In this document: positions 30,650 through 39,200 of the stretch, piece after piece
How the letters are laid out: every line of letters starts with the position of its first letter
How positions within the stretch are numbered: position 1 is the stretch's first letter
Assembly: GCA_025996895.1 (NCBI GenBank)
Contig: BNTW01000006.1
Span: 1-62,032, forward strand
Length of the DNA stretch: 62,032 nucleotides
Origin: Bacteroidia bacterium
GTDB taxonomy: Bacteria > Bacteroidota > Bacteroidia > Bacteroidales > Azobacteroidaceae
Direction of reading: 5' to 3'
The notes under the pieces: generated by a model
Told to the model about the DNA's origin: nothing
The model's database searches: none
Seen by the model: only the letters and a program-made list of their open reading frames with translations
Made by a program: the position numbers and the translations under genes

Positions 30650-31216
30650 ATGTTTAAAAAACTTTTTATTCTGCTTTTTCAGTTGATCACCGCACCTACG
30701 CAAACGTGGGAAACATTGTCGGAAGAGCAGTTGGAAAATAACGAGGAATTTCAAAAGAGCTATTTTTTTCCGATTGTGGGAATAATAGCCCTTTTGGCTT
30801 TCGCCGGCTTGTTGTTGTCTGACCGGACATTTACTTTCCAAGCGGCTATGAAAGAAGTAATTAAGCAAGTGCTGATTTACGGCGGAAGTTTTTATCTTAT
30901 TTCGTTTATTTTTTCGGAATATGTGTTTCCACGCTTCGATGTGGGAAAAAATAAATTGTTCGCGGAGCGTTTCACCGGTTATGCTTCGTCGCTGGTTTAT
31001 GTCGTGGCGATGGTTGAAACCCTGTTTCCTTATTTCCTTATGAAAATACTCATTTTTTATACCGTTTATATTGTATGGACAGGCGGAATAAAGTTTTTGG
31101 GGATAGAAGAAAAACAATGGATAAAATTCACTATTTTTGCGAGCCTTTTAATTCTGGCCGTTCCTGTGGTGATTGAGGGAATTATTTATTGGCTGATGCC
31201 GGGATTGGGTGCTTGA
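30650..31216 (+). CDS. Yip1-domain membrane protein
   Basis: A 188-residue integral membrane protein with about five hydrophobic segments ([79 protein letters not shown]). The opening [15 protein letters not shown] is typical of bacterial Yip1-family proteins. The function is unknown. The ATG at 30650 gives MFKKLF and 4-bp spacing from the previous gene. It is followed by smpB after 4 bp. Confidence 0.8.
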   Translation: MFKKLFILLFQLITAPTQTWETLSEEQLENNEEFQKSYFFPIVGIIALLAFAGLLLSDRTFTFQAAMKEVIKQVLIYGGSFYLISFIFSEYVFPRFDVGKNKLFAERFTGYASSLVYVVAMVETLFPYFLMKILIFYTVYIVWTGGIKFLGIEEKQWIKFTIFASLLILAVPVVIEGIIYWLMPGLGA

Positions 31217-31220
31217 AACG

Positions 31221-31679
31221 ATGACGCAGTTAAACAATAATATAGTCATTAAGAACAAACGGGCGACTTTCGACTACGAATTGGTCGAAACGTTTGTGGC
31301 CGGAATTGTCCTTACCGGAACGGAAATTAAGTCAGTCCGTTTGGGAAAGGCAAGTCTGGTAGATACTTATTGCGTTTTCATCCGGCAGGAATTGTGGGTG
31401 AAAAACATGAATATCACCGAATATTTTTACGGAACCTACAACAACCACGTGGCACGGCGCGATCGCAAACTGCTCTTAAACCGCAAAGAACTGAACAAAC
31501 TCGAACGCTTGTCGCGCGACAATGGTTTTACGATTATCCCGACCAAACTGTTTATCAACGAAAAAGGGCTGGCCAAAATGGTCATCGCGGTAGCCAAAGG
31601 GAAAAAAGCCTACGACAAACGGCAGTCGTTAAGGGAGAAAGACGACAAACGGGAAATGGACAGAGCGTATAAGAAATAA
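31221..31679 (+). CDS. smpB: SsrA-binding protein SmpB
   Basis: A 152-residue SmpB, the partner of tmRNA in trans-translation. It has the beta-barrel core ([37 protein letters not shown]), [16 protein letters not shown] and the C-terminal tail that enters the ribosome ([18 protein letters not shown]). Length is normal. The ATG at 31221 is preferred over an upstream GTG at 31209 that overlaps the Yip1 gene. No tmRNA gene is seen in the window. Confidence 0.95.
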   Translation: MTQLNNNIVIKNKRATFDYELVETFVAGIVLTGTEIKSVRLGKASLVDTYCVFIRQELWVKNMNITEYFYGTYNNHVARRDRKLLLNRKELNKLERLSRDNGFTIIPTKLFINEKGLAKMVIAVAKGKKAYDKRQSLREKDDKREMDRAYKK

Positions 31680-31684
31680 CCGTT

Positions 31685-34156
31685 TTATAAAACCACTTTC
31701 TTTGTCAGTTCTTGTCCCTCATTCTGCACTTTCACGATAAATATTCCTTTTTGATGTAACGGAATAACAATCGATTGCCTGGATGTAGTGGTTTGCCCGA
31801 TCAACTTTCCACTAATGTCGTAAATCGAAATCAGGGTAGGAGATTGCAGGTTGGAAATTTGCAACTGCCGGTCGAAAGCCGAAAGGCCGATTTCCGCAGA
31901 CGCAAGTTCCATTATCGAATTGAGCTTGTTTATCAGTCTGATTTTCAACGTAGTACAATCCTCAACAATCGGATAGGATAAATCCTGCTGGTTGTAGGTT
32001 TTCACCGTTTTTGTCCCATCGATGGTTTCCGTGATTTCCCAAGCATAGAGCGGCGCATTTCCGTCGTAATGCAGTTGAAGCGTTTCCTTTTGAAAATAAG
32101 ATCCGTTCAGTGCAGGCTTTTGCAACCGGACGCCATTCACGGAAATGACCGGCGTTTCATTCAAATTATCGGCTGTTTCAAGCGTTAATTTCATAATTGT
32201 TCCCAATTTGAAATAATCCTGCAAGTGTTTATAGACTTCATAATTACGGCCGAAGCACCACGTTTTCATTGATGAAACTTCACGCCGCCAACCGTCCATA
32301 TCCTGATACCACATTTCGGGTCTCCAGCGATCTAAATGTGTTTGCATGGACGGCTCTATCAATTTTTGAATACTGTCAATCAGCAGCGAAGTTGTTTTAT
32401 AATGCAGCAAATCTCCCATATAAATCGCAAAACGGCTGTAAAATTCTTTCTTAAAATCGTTTTGCGTCAACAAAGCATTAAACAATTTTCGATCGTCGTT
32501 GTTGTTTTCCGTATTGTATTTCAGTGCATTATGCGTAACCGGATTTGTGCCCCAAATACCCAAACCGAAATCCATATCCTTCAAGATAAACCGCCATTTG
32601 CCGTTGTCTTCACGCGGACGCCACATCACCATATTATTACCCGGAAAATCGGTATTGGAAACGTAAATTTCCAAAATCATGTAATTAATAAATTCATTCA
32701 CATCGACCTGGCTCTTAATCCATTCATAATTGCGTGAGGAAGACGATTTTCGTAGTTCTTTCATTAATTGATTCCACGCCGTCAGGTCGCCGGTTTTTAA
32801 TTCTCCTCCCCAATTTTCGATCATATCAATATCTTCCCGTCCGTAATTAGCTAAGACAAAATCTTCGTTCGAACGTTCGCGCAAGTTTTGAATGCCCCAA
32901 TAGTTGCCGTTCAGATAGAAAATAGCCGGCTGATAGGCTTGATAATCGATATCCACCTTTTGTCCCATAAACAGCTGAATAGCGGCATCGCGAAAATGGG
33001 TGAACCAAAAATCATTACCGGAGTTGCGTATCATAAATGATTTGATTTCCTGATTGGGCTTATCTTTAAAAAAATCGTATTCAAATCGTTTGACGCCGAA
33101 GCGTTTGTTTCCATACACGATGAATGTTTTTTGCGAATTGGAACGCGAACAGCCGCCGGAAATTCGCATTTCGCCCAGTTGATTGAGTATGCTTGTATCG
33201 CTTTCCAACGGAAAATATTCAAAATTGGCCGGCCTGCGCCAATCATTGTTCCAATTGACCGGATACTCCACGCACCTACCGGCTACGCCATATTTGCCAT
33301 TTCCTTTACAATAAATGCCAAATTCTTCGTCCCACAAATAGGTACTGTCCGTGCTGATGGAAATGACCGGCAAAGAAAAATCTTTTGACGAAAAAATATA
33401 GGATTGTACCTGCGAGCGTCCGCTTAAATAATCGGGGTGAATGATTTTTGCTCTTACAATCGTTGTTTGCGAAATCGTCAGACTTTCCGAATAAGCCGGA
33501 GAATCTATTGTCGGTTCCGAATTATCCAACGTATAATGAATGTCCGACAAAGCAACTTCGGCCGGTACATCGGAAGGCAGAGACAATTCCAAATCTACCG
33601 AATTACTAATAATTCCGCCCGCCCGGCTGAAAATAGGAAGAGGCAACAATCTGTCTGATATTTTTCCTGTGTTGGGCGAGTAGGGTGTCGCTGACACAAA
33701 ATATGCCCACGTATCGTTGCCGTCGCTAATCCGTCCCCATGCAATATTGGGCGCGAGTTGTTTCGGGATATAAGGTATTTCGTCGATTAAAATTCCATCT
33801 TTGTCGAAGAGATAAAATGCTCCCCCGCTTCCACTTTCCAATCGAAAAGAGGTATGCAACCCTTTTGCTTCCGTATCAGCATAAATCAACAAATAACCTT
33901 TCGTTTCAATCACCGCCGGCGTGTTGATTTTCCAGCCTGTCCGGTAATCGGGTTTGTCTGAAACATACCAATTTTGAATATCGACTGCCTGGTCTGAATC
34001 GTTATACAATTCTACCCAGCTGTCCGGAAATTCTTGCAAATCGTCTCGAACGAGGTCTATGTTACTTTGCATCAGTTCGTTAATCCAAATTTTGGCCGAT
34101 AAGGGGAAAGCCGAAAAAATCCCTAAAAGGAGTGTTAGTAATGTAAATTTTCTCAT
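31685..34156 (-). CDS. CotH-family secreted protein with lamin-tail and T9SS sorting domains
   Basis: An 823-residue exported protein. A signal peptide (ends LSA, about residue 21) is followed by a lamin-tail-like domain (about 22-160; INELMQSNIDLVRDD), a chitobiase/Fn3-like domain (about 185-255; SDIHYTLDNSEPT), and a CotH spore-coat kinase-like domain (about 260-600; GNYWGIQNLRERSNEDF, FILKDMDFGLGIWG). A T9SS sorting domain ends LTKKVVL. CotH proteins phosphorylate or otherwise modify surface proteins; DxD(F)-type residues are kept here. It is convergent with smpB, 5 bp apart, and probably sits on the cell surface. Confidence 0.87.
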   Translation of the reverse strand: MRKFTLLTLLLGIFSAFPLSAKIWINELMQSNIDLVRDDLQEFPDSWVELYNDSDQAVDIQNWYVSDKPDYRTGWKINTPAVIETKGYLLIYADTEAKGLHTSFRLESGSGGAFYLFDKDGILIDEIPYIPKQLAPNIAWGRISDGNDTWAYFVSATPYSPNTGKISDRLLPLPIFSRAGGIISNSVDLELSLPSDVPAEVALSDIHYTLDNSEPTIDSPAYSESLTISQTTIVRAKIIHPDYLSGRSQVQSYIFSSKDFSLPVISISTDSTYLWDEEFGIYCKGNGKYGVAGRCVEYPVNWNNDWRRPANFEYFPLESDTSILNQLGEMRISGGCSRSNSQKTFIVYGNKRFGVKRFEYDFFKDKPNQEIKSFMIRNSGNDFWFTHFRDAAIQLFMGQKVDIDYQAYQPAIFYLNGNYWGIQNLRERSNEDFVLANYGREDIDMIENWGGELKTGDLTAWNQLMKELRKSSSSRNYEWIKSQVDVNEFINYMILEIYVSNTDFPGNNMVMWRPREDNGKWRFILKDMDFGLGIWGTNPVTHNALKYNTENNNDDRKLFNALLTQNDFKKEFYSRFAIYMGDLLHYKTTSLLIDSIQKLIEPSMQTHLDRWRPEMWYQDMDGWRREVSSMKTWCFGRNYEVYKHLQDYFKLGTIMKLTLETADNLNETPVISVNGVRLQKPALNGSYFQKETLQLHYDGNAPLYAWEITETIDGTKTVKTYNQQDLSYPIVEDCTTLKIRLINKLNSIMELASAEIGLSAFDRQLQISNLQSPTLISIYDISGKLIGQTTTSRQSIVIPLHQKGIFIVKVQNEGQELTKKVVL

Positions 34157-34174
34157 TATTCAGAGTGTTTCGGG

Positions 34175-34182
34175 CAAAGATA
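34175..34182 (-). promoter_or_regulatory. -7 box (TATCTTTG) for the CotH gene
   Basis: Perfect TAnnTTTG match on the minus strand, 19 bp before the start codon. Confidence 0.6.
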
Positions 34183-34225
34183 AAAAAAATATAGATATTT
34201 CTTGTTTTTTCCCGGAAAAAATTTA

Positions 34226-34233
34226 TACCTTTG
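34226..34233 (+). promoter_or_regulatory. -7 box (TACCTTTG) for the metK leader
   Basis: Perfect TAnnTTTG match. Transcription would begin near 34240, just before the SAM-II aptamer. Confidence 0.65.
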
Positions 34234-34245
34234 TACCCATATTAG

Positions 34246-34296
34246 AGAGTGGATAGATTTGTATGCTTGCAACCACAGAAAAAAATGCTAAAGACC
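34246..34296 (+). ncRNA. SAM-II riboswitch aptamer
   Basis: The segment reads GTGG-ATAGATTTG-TATGCTTGCAACCAC, then an A-rich linker and GCTAAAGAC. It matches the SAM-II core: a GTGG/CCAC P1 stem, the GATTT strand, TTGCAA before the P1 close, and the 3' GCTAAA strand that forms the pseudoknot around S-adenosylmethionine. It lies 80 bp before metK, which makes S-adenosylmethionine, so feedback control fits well. Confidence 0.85.
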
Positions 34297-34329
34297 CGTT
34301 GTTGGTTAGAATACATGATTTTTTCGCTT

Positions 34330-34362
34330 TCTGATAGTAACTATCAGATTTTTTTATTTTTA
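34330..34362 (+). terminator. Intrinsic terminator in the metK leader
   Basis: TCTGATAG-TAA-CTATCAGA forms an 8-bp stem with a 3-nt loop, followed by a run of T. It lies between the SAM-II aptamer and metK. No upstream plus-strand gene needs it, so it probably belongs to the riboswitch. Confidence 0.78.
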
Positions 34363-34375
34363 AACAACATTCAAA

Positions 34376-35638
34376 ATGAGTTATTTATTTACGTCCGAAT
34401 CCGTATCTGAAGGCCATCCCGACAAAGTGGCCGATCAAATTTCAGATGCTCTGCTTGATCAGTTTCTTGCGTATGATCCTGATTCTAAAGTAGCTTGCGA
34501 AACATTAGTAACCACCGGCCAAGTCGTTTTAGCCGGTGAAGTAAAGTCTAAATCCTACATTGACATTCCCGAAGTGGCGCGGAAAGTAATCGAAAAAATC
34601 GGTTACACCAAAAGTGAATATCAGTTTGAAGCCAAATCGTGCGGGATATTCAGCGCGATTCACGAGCAATCGGGCGACATCAATCGTGGTGTGGAGCGCG
34701 CTGATCCGCTCAATCAGGGTGCCGGCGATCAAGGCATGATGTTCGGTTATGCTACGAAAGAAACGGCCAATTATATGCCGTTGCCGTTGGATTTGTCGCA
34801 CCAATTGTTGATTGAATTGGCGGATATCCGTAAAAATGAATTGGCATTGATGCCTTACCTGCGTCCCGATGCCAAATCGCAGGTAACGATTCAATACCAC
34901 GAAGACGGTACACCGGAAAAAATCGACACGATTGTGATTTCCACCCAACACGACGAATTTGCCGGTGACGAGGCGATGCAGAAAAAAATTGCGGAAGATG
35001 TGAAAACGATTTTAGTTCCGCGTGTGAAAGCCAAGTATCCGGTGCATATCCAAGCGTTGTTCAACGATAAAATCAAGTTTTTTGTCAATCCGACCGGCAA
35101 ATTTGTTATCGGCGGCCCGCACGGCGATACCGGATTGACCGGAAGAAAAATCATTGTGGATACTTACGGCGGAAAAGGGGCGCATGGTGGCGGTGCATTT
35201 TCGGGAAAAGACCCCTCGAAAGTGGATCGTTCGGCTGCTTATGCTGCCCGCCATATTGCCAAGAATTTGGTTGCTGCCGGTGTGGCCGACGAAATTTTGG
35301 TACAAGTGGCTTACGCGATTGGCGTTGCCGAGCCGATGAATATTTTCATTAATACTTATGGTAAAAGCAACGTTGCGCTATCCGACAGTCAGATTGCCGA
35401 AAAAATTGCTCAAATTTTCGATATGCGTCCGAAAGCGATTGAAACCCGCTTGAAACTCCGTAACCCGATTTATTTTGAAACGGCCGCATACGGTCACATG
35501 GGACGTCAGCCGGAAGTAGTCAAAAAGACATTCACTTCGCGCTACCAGGAAGAGCCGACCAAAGAAATCGAAGTCGAATTGTTCACGTGGGAAAAATTGG
35601 ACTATACGGAACAAATTCAAAAAGCATTTGGCATTTGA
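34376..35638 (+). CDS. metK: S-adenosylmethionine synthetase
   Basis: A 420-residue enzyme that makes S-adenosylmethionine from methionine and ATP. The family signatures are complete: [15 protein letters not shown] (about 9-23), [12 protein letters not shown] (about 117-128) and [22 protein letters not shown] (about 262-283). It is a single gene controlled by a SAM-II riboswitch and terminator in its leader. A stable hairpin follows it (35655-35678). Confidence 0.97.
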   Translation: MSYLFTSESVSEGHPDKVADQISDALLDQFLAYDPDSKVACETLVTTGQVVLAGEVKSKSYIDIPEVARKVIEKIGYTKSEYQFEAKSCGIFSAIHEQSGDINRGVERADPLNQGAGDQGMMFGYATKETANYMPLPLDLSHQLLIELADIRKNELALMPYLRPDAKSQVTIQYHEDGTPEKIDTIVISTQHDEFAGDEAMQKKIAEDVKTILVPRVKAKYPVHIQALFNDKIKFFVNPTGKFVIGGPHGDTGLTGRKIIVDTYGGKGAHGGGAFSGKDPSKVDRSAAYAARHIAKNLVAAGVADEILVQVAYAIGVAEPMNIFINTYGKSNVALSDSQIAEKIAQIFDMRPKAIETRLKLRNPIYFETAAYGHMGRQPEVVKKTFTSRYQEEPTKEIEVELFTWEKLDYTEQIQKAFGI

Positions 35639-35654
35639 ATTGAAATATGAAAAA

Positions 35655-35678
35655 GGGCAGACACCGGCGTGTCTGCCC
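35655..35678 (+). terminator. Hairpin after metK (GGGCAGACAC repeat type)
   Basis: GGGCAGACAC-CGGC-GTGTCTGCCC is a perfect 10-bp stem 16 bp after the metK stop. It lacks a T-run. It may be a repeat unit used as a terminator or stabiliser. Confidence 0.6.
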
Positions 35679-35688
35679 TCGTGATATC

Positions 35689-35712
35689 GGGGCGTATTCA
35701 ATACGCCCCTAC
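35689..35712. repeat. GGGGCG-type palindromic repeat, intergenic
   Basis: GGGGCGTAT-TCA-ATACGCCCC followed by TAC has the same outer sequence as the GTAGGGGCG repeats at 20861 and 21098 but a different centre. Confidence 0.75.
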
Positions 35713-35747
35713 TTCGGGAATTTGAAGTTATGCGAACATCCCGATTA

Positions 35748-36233
35748 TTATTTTTCTCCTGTCATTGCGCGCTTGACGCACAATCCCCGGAACACCGTTA
35801 ATACATAAATCCCTGCAATGAGCAACAAACACATTGTTCCATTTCCTACCGGAATTTTCAACGCCGTTTCTTGCGTGCTGTATTGCGTATCCAAATACCC
35901 CTGCGCCGTTTGTCCGGCATAGCTTGCACCGAACTTGTTGGTCAGGAAATCACCTGCCGGCAAAAATTCGGAAAATGGCGAAAAGGCCGTTTCAAAATCG
36001 AGCGACAGCGGATTTGTTGCATACAAACCGTCTATCGGTGTTTGATATATTTCGTAACTGTTTGCGTAGGGCGAAAAAATGTCGTCATACGCGAGCTGGG
36101 CACGAAGCGAGAAGGTCGCCGTCAAAAATAAAAGAAACAGCATGATGATTGTTTTCCCGCAGGTCGATGATCTACGGTTATGAAAATGTTGGCTTTCAGC
36201 CATTGGATTTGCGATATTATATTTTGTTTTCAT
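35748..36233 (-). CDS. Small exported protein with PVGNG-membrane-basic C-terminus
   Basis: A 161-residue protein. The signal peptide core is MLFLLFLTATFSLRAQ (about 31-46). The mature part carries FLPAGDFLTNKFGASY, then IPVGNG, a hydrophobic segment (MCLLLIAGIYVLTVF) and a basic tail (RGLCVKRAMTGEK). It is clearly homologous to residues 1-120 of the giant protein at 21028-26028 (GDFLTNIFGSSY ... IPLGNG + membrane segment + KK). The layout recalls tripartite sorting signals such as PID-CTERM. The last 13 or so residues come from a GTCATTGCG-type repeat. It follows the second giant gene by 22 bp, so the two are probably co-transcribed. Confidence 0.75.
   Translation of the reverse strand: MKTKYNIANPMAESQHFHNRRSSTCGKTIIMLFLLFLTATFSLRAQLAYDDIFSPYANSYEIYQTPIDGLYATNPLSLDFETAFSPFSEFLPAGDFLTNKFGASYAGQTAQGYLDTQYSTQETALKIPVGNGTMCLLLIAGIYVLTVFRGLCVKRAMTGEK
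35761..35788. repeat. GTCATTGCG-type repeat supplying a protein C-terminus
   Basis: GTCATTGCGCGCTTGACG followed by CACAATCCCC closely matches the repeat at 20936-20963. Read on the minus strand it encodes RGLCVKRAMT of the small membrane protein. Confidence 0.8.
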
Positions 36234-36255
36234 ATTGTCGTATTTTTATTGTTTT

Positions 36256-39200
36256 TCATTTTACAATGATTTTCTTCGTTTCACCATTCACTCTCACGAT
36301 ATACACGCCTGTGGCGTTTGCCTGATAGCTGTAAGCCGGTTTGACGGTGTTTTCTTTCACCAATGTTCGACCCTGTGTGTCAATGATTTCCAGGTTTCCG
36401 AGCGAATTGCCGCTGTTGGAAGTAATCCGGATTGTTTGCGGAACCGGACTGGTTACTTGAAAGTCTTTAAGGCCATTAAAGTCCTTAATGCCGGTTATAT
36501 CTTCAAACGAAAGATAGAAGCGGTCGTCGGTGTAGAAATTGCTGTCATATTTGATATAAGCATATTCGCTTTGCTCAGACAGGTCGATTTTGGTATTATC
36601 TACTGCGTCGTGCAGATAGATTTTTTTGCCGTCAAAGTCTTCCATGCCGGTGAAAGTGAAGAGTATTCGTCCGATTTTGGAAGTGCGTATCCCGATTTTG
36701 ACGATGGTGTTTTCGTCGAGCCTGTCGAGTGTGTTGATGTCGAGTGCAATGCCGTCTGACGAAAGCAAATAGACAAGCACCGGTTCAGTTGCTTTTTCGT
36801 CAAACAGCTTGCGGCTGTCTTCGTCAGCATGGTAATTTTTGGAAGCGCCGGCGATACGAACAAGCGAGGCAGAGCTTTTTTGCTTTCCCCGAATGGCTGT
36901 AACAAACAGCTGTTGCGTATCGTTGTGTGCAGGACTAAGCAACGGACTGCCGGCTGCGGCCGGCGCAACAGCTGTGTGGGCAGCAATGTCGGCAATCAGC
37001 TGTCCGCTGTTGCCTTTGGCATAGACAATAAACGACTGCATGGGCGCGATGTATTGCGGCAAAGTGCTTGGGTCGCTTGTGAACGGCGTTCCGGCTACGT
37101 TTTTGTAAGTTACAAAATCGCCCATACTGCCGAGATTATCTATCACATCCGAAGCAATTTTATATTCGTCGTAAATCAAACCGGTATTGTGCGGATTGGT
37201 CGAGAAAGCATCGAAATCGAGATGCGCCATAAACGGATTGCCGACCAGCACCATTTCGCCTATTTCGAGCGAGGAATGAGATAATGTTACAATCCCGTTC
37301 CCGTCAATGGCATCTTCGTAGATAAACCGGCTGCTGTTGGTGCGGTCTAACGAGCCGCCCACTCCGGTAATAGCACCCTGTATGTTGTAATAATAATGCA
37401 CCGGGTCAGCTTTGGGAAAACAGAACGGCTCGCCGATTTCGTTTTGTTCGCCGTAGTCCGAGTTTTTCGGATTGGCAAACAACGCAAATCCCTGACCGGC
37501 CTGCAATTCGATGTCGTTCGTGTTGAAACCGTTCGTCCAGTCGTGGGCAAGAAAATAGCCGGTTTGCGGATTGGTGATGTCGAACCGCATCATGTGAACG
37601 AGCATACCACGATTATTCAAATCGGCGTGCGGATTGTGGTCGGTTACATAATAATCGCCGGAATAGGTATTGCGAAGCGGGGCGGAAAGCATATACCATT
37701 GGTTTGAATTAATATCCAATTCCACTTTCGCACCGTTGTAGGTGAGGTAATGCGTATTTTTCACTTCTCCGCCAAATTTAATATCAATGGTGTCGCAAGC
37801 GGCGGCCGGAATCACTTCCGGTATGGCTTCTTCCAAAACCGGATAGGAAGAAAGTCCGCCCGGAATGGTAACATACGAGCAGGCGTCGGGAAGACTTGCC
37901 TGATCCCAGTTGGCCGTATTGTTCCAGTCGTTGTCGCCCGCTGCGCCTGTCCATTCAAAATCCGTAGAAAAAGAAATGGGTATCGAAAACGGGCTGTTGC
38001 AGCCGGTAGAAGAAGTGGAATTGAACACCACCGTTGCTTCATAAAATCCCGGCTCCGAGACACTCAGCGATTGTTGGTTGGCATTGGCAGTCAACGGTAC
38101 GTTATCTTTTTTCCACGCAATGCTGTTGATGGAGGCTGCATTTCCGGGCAAGGTAATGATATACGGCTTGCAACTTGCAACCAATGGCGGAAACAGGGTA
38201 GGTATCCCCGACTGGTAGCGGGCTTCAAACTGAATATTCGAGCTGTTGTCACCCTGATCTGTTCCATACACGGTCCATACATCTTCGTCTTCGCAGTCAT
38301 CCGGCAAAAGAATATTGATGTCTTTCAGATACAAATCATACGAAACCAGATCGCAAGCGGGCAACTTTAAATTGGCTGGTATGCCGGCAACGGTAGATTT
38401 TATGTAATACTCATCGCAGGGCGACCCGTTCTGTATCAACGCATTATGAACGATAACCGTATTGGCCGCGCCCAAGGCAAGCGTACCGCGTTGCGATTTC
38501 ACTTCCAATGTATCGGTTTCAAACAAGCCGGTGATGGTATTGGTCTGTGCCACTGTTGTAGAGTTAAAAATTATCTTATCGTCGAAGCAAACCACTCCGG
38601 TACCGGTATTGGTGATCGAAGTATTGGCTCCACTTGTTATAAATGAGCCGAAATGCTCGGTGCAGGATCCGTCGTTGTTGGTAATAGTCATCGAAGCCCT
38701 TGTATTGAACACCGCTCCTTCTCCGTTGAAGTTAGCACATTGATTGATAATGATTGGGCCATCCCATCTTCCGGTAAAAGTAGCATTGGATATATCCACT
38801 GTTTTACCCGTTGCCTGCGTAATCTGTCCGCTGGGGTTAACCACGTCCATCGTAGCACCTGATGCATAGAAACTGCCGGCAACGGTAAAAGCAAAACTGT
38901 CAAATGGAAAATTTCCGTACCAATCATAGCGTCCTGTGCTGAAGGCAGGTGTTCCCCATCTAAAACCGCCTGCATAAGTAACGCCGCGTGTGTCGAATGT
39001 CTGTGCGTCAGCGGCATCGCTTGACCCGGTAAAGCTGATATTGCCGGTTGCCTGTAGTCCGACGGTCATGCCCGAAGCCAGCATAATCGAGCCTGAAGCA
39101 GTGATCGCATTTACGTTCAATAGGGGCGCGTTTATTCCCGCTTCAGCTGTCCAAATCATCGTGTTAAATGTCGCGGGCTGATCCATGACCACCGTTTGTC

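Noticed and set aside
31450..31465. TGGCAC strings in smpB, the phosphoesterase gene and glnN as further sigma-54 sites
   Set aside because: They lack the TTGC element at the right distance and lie inside genes.
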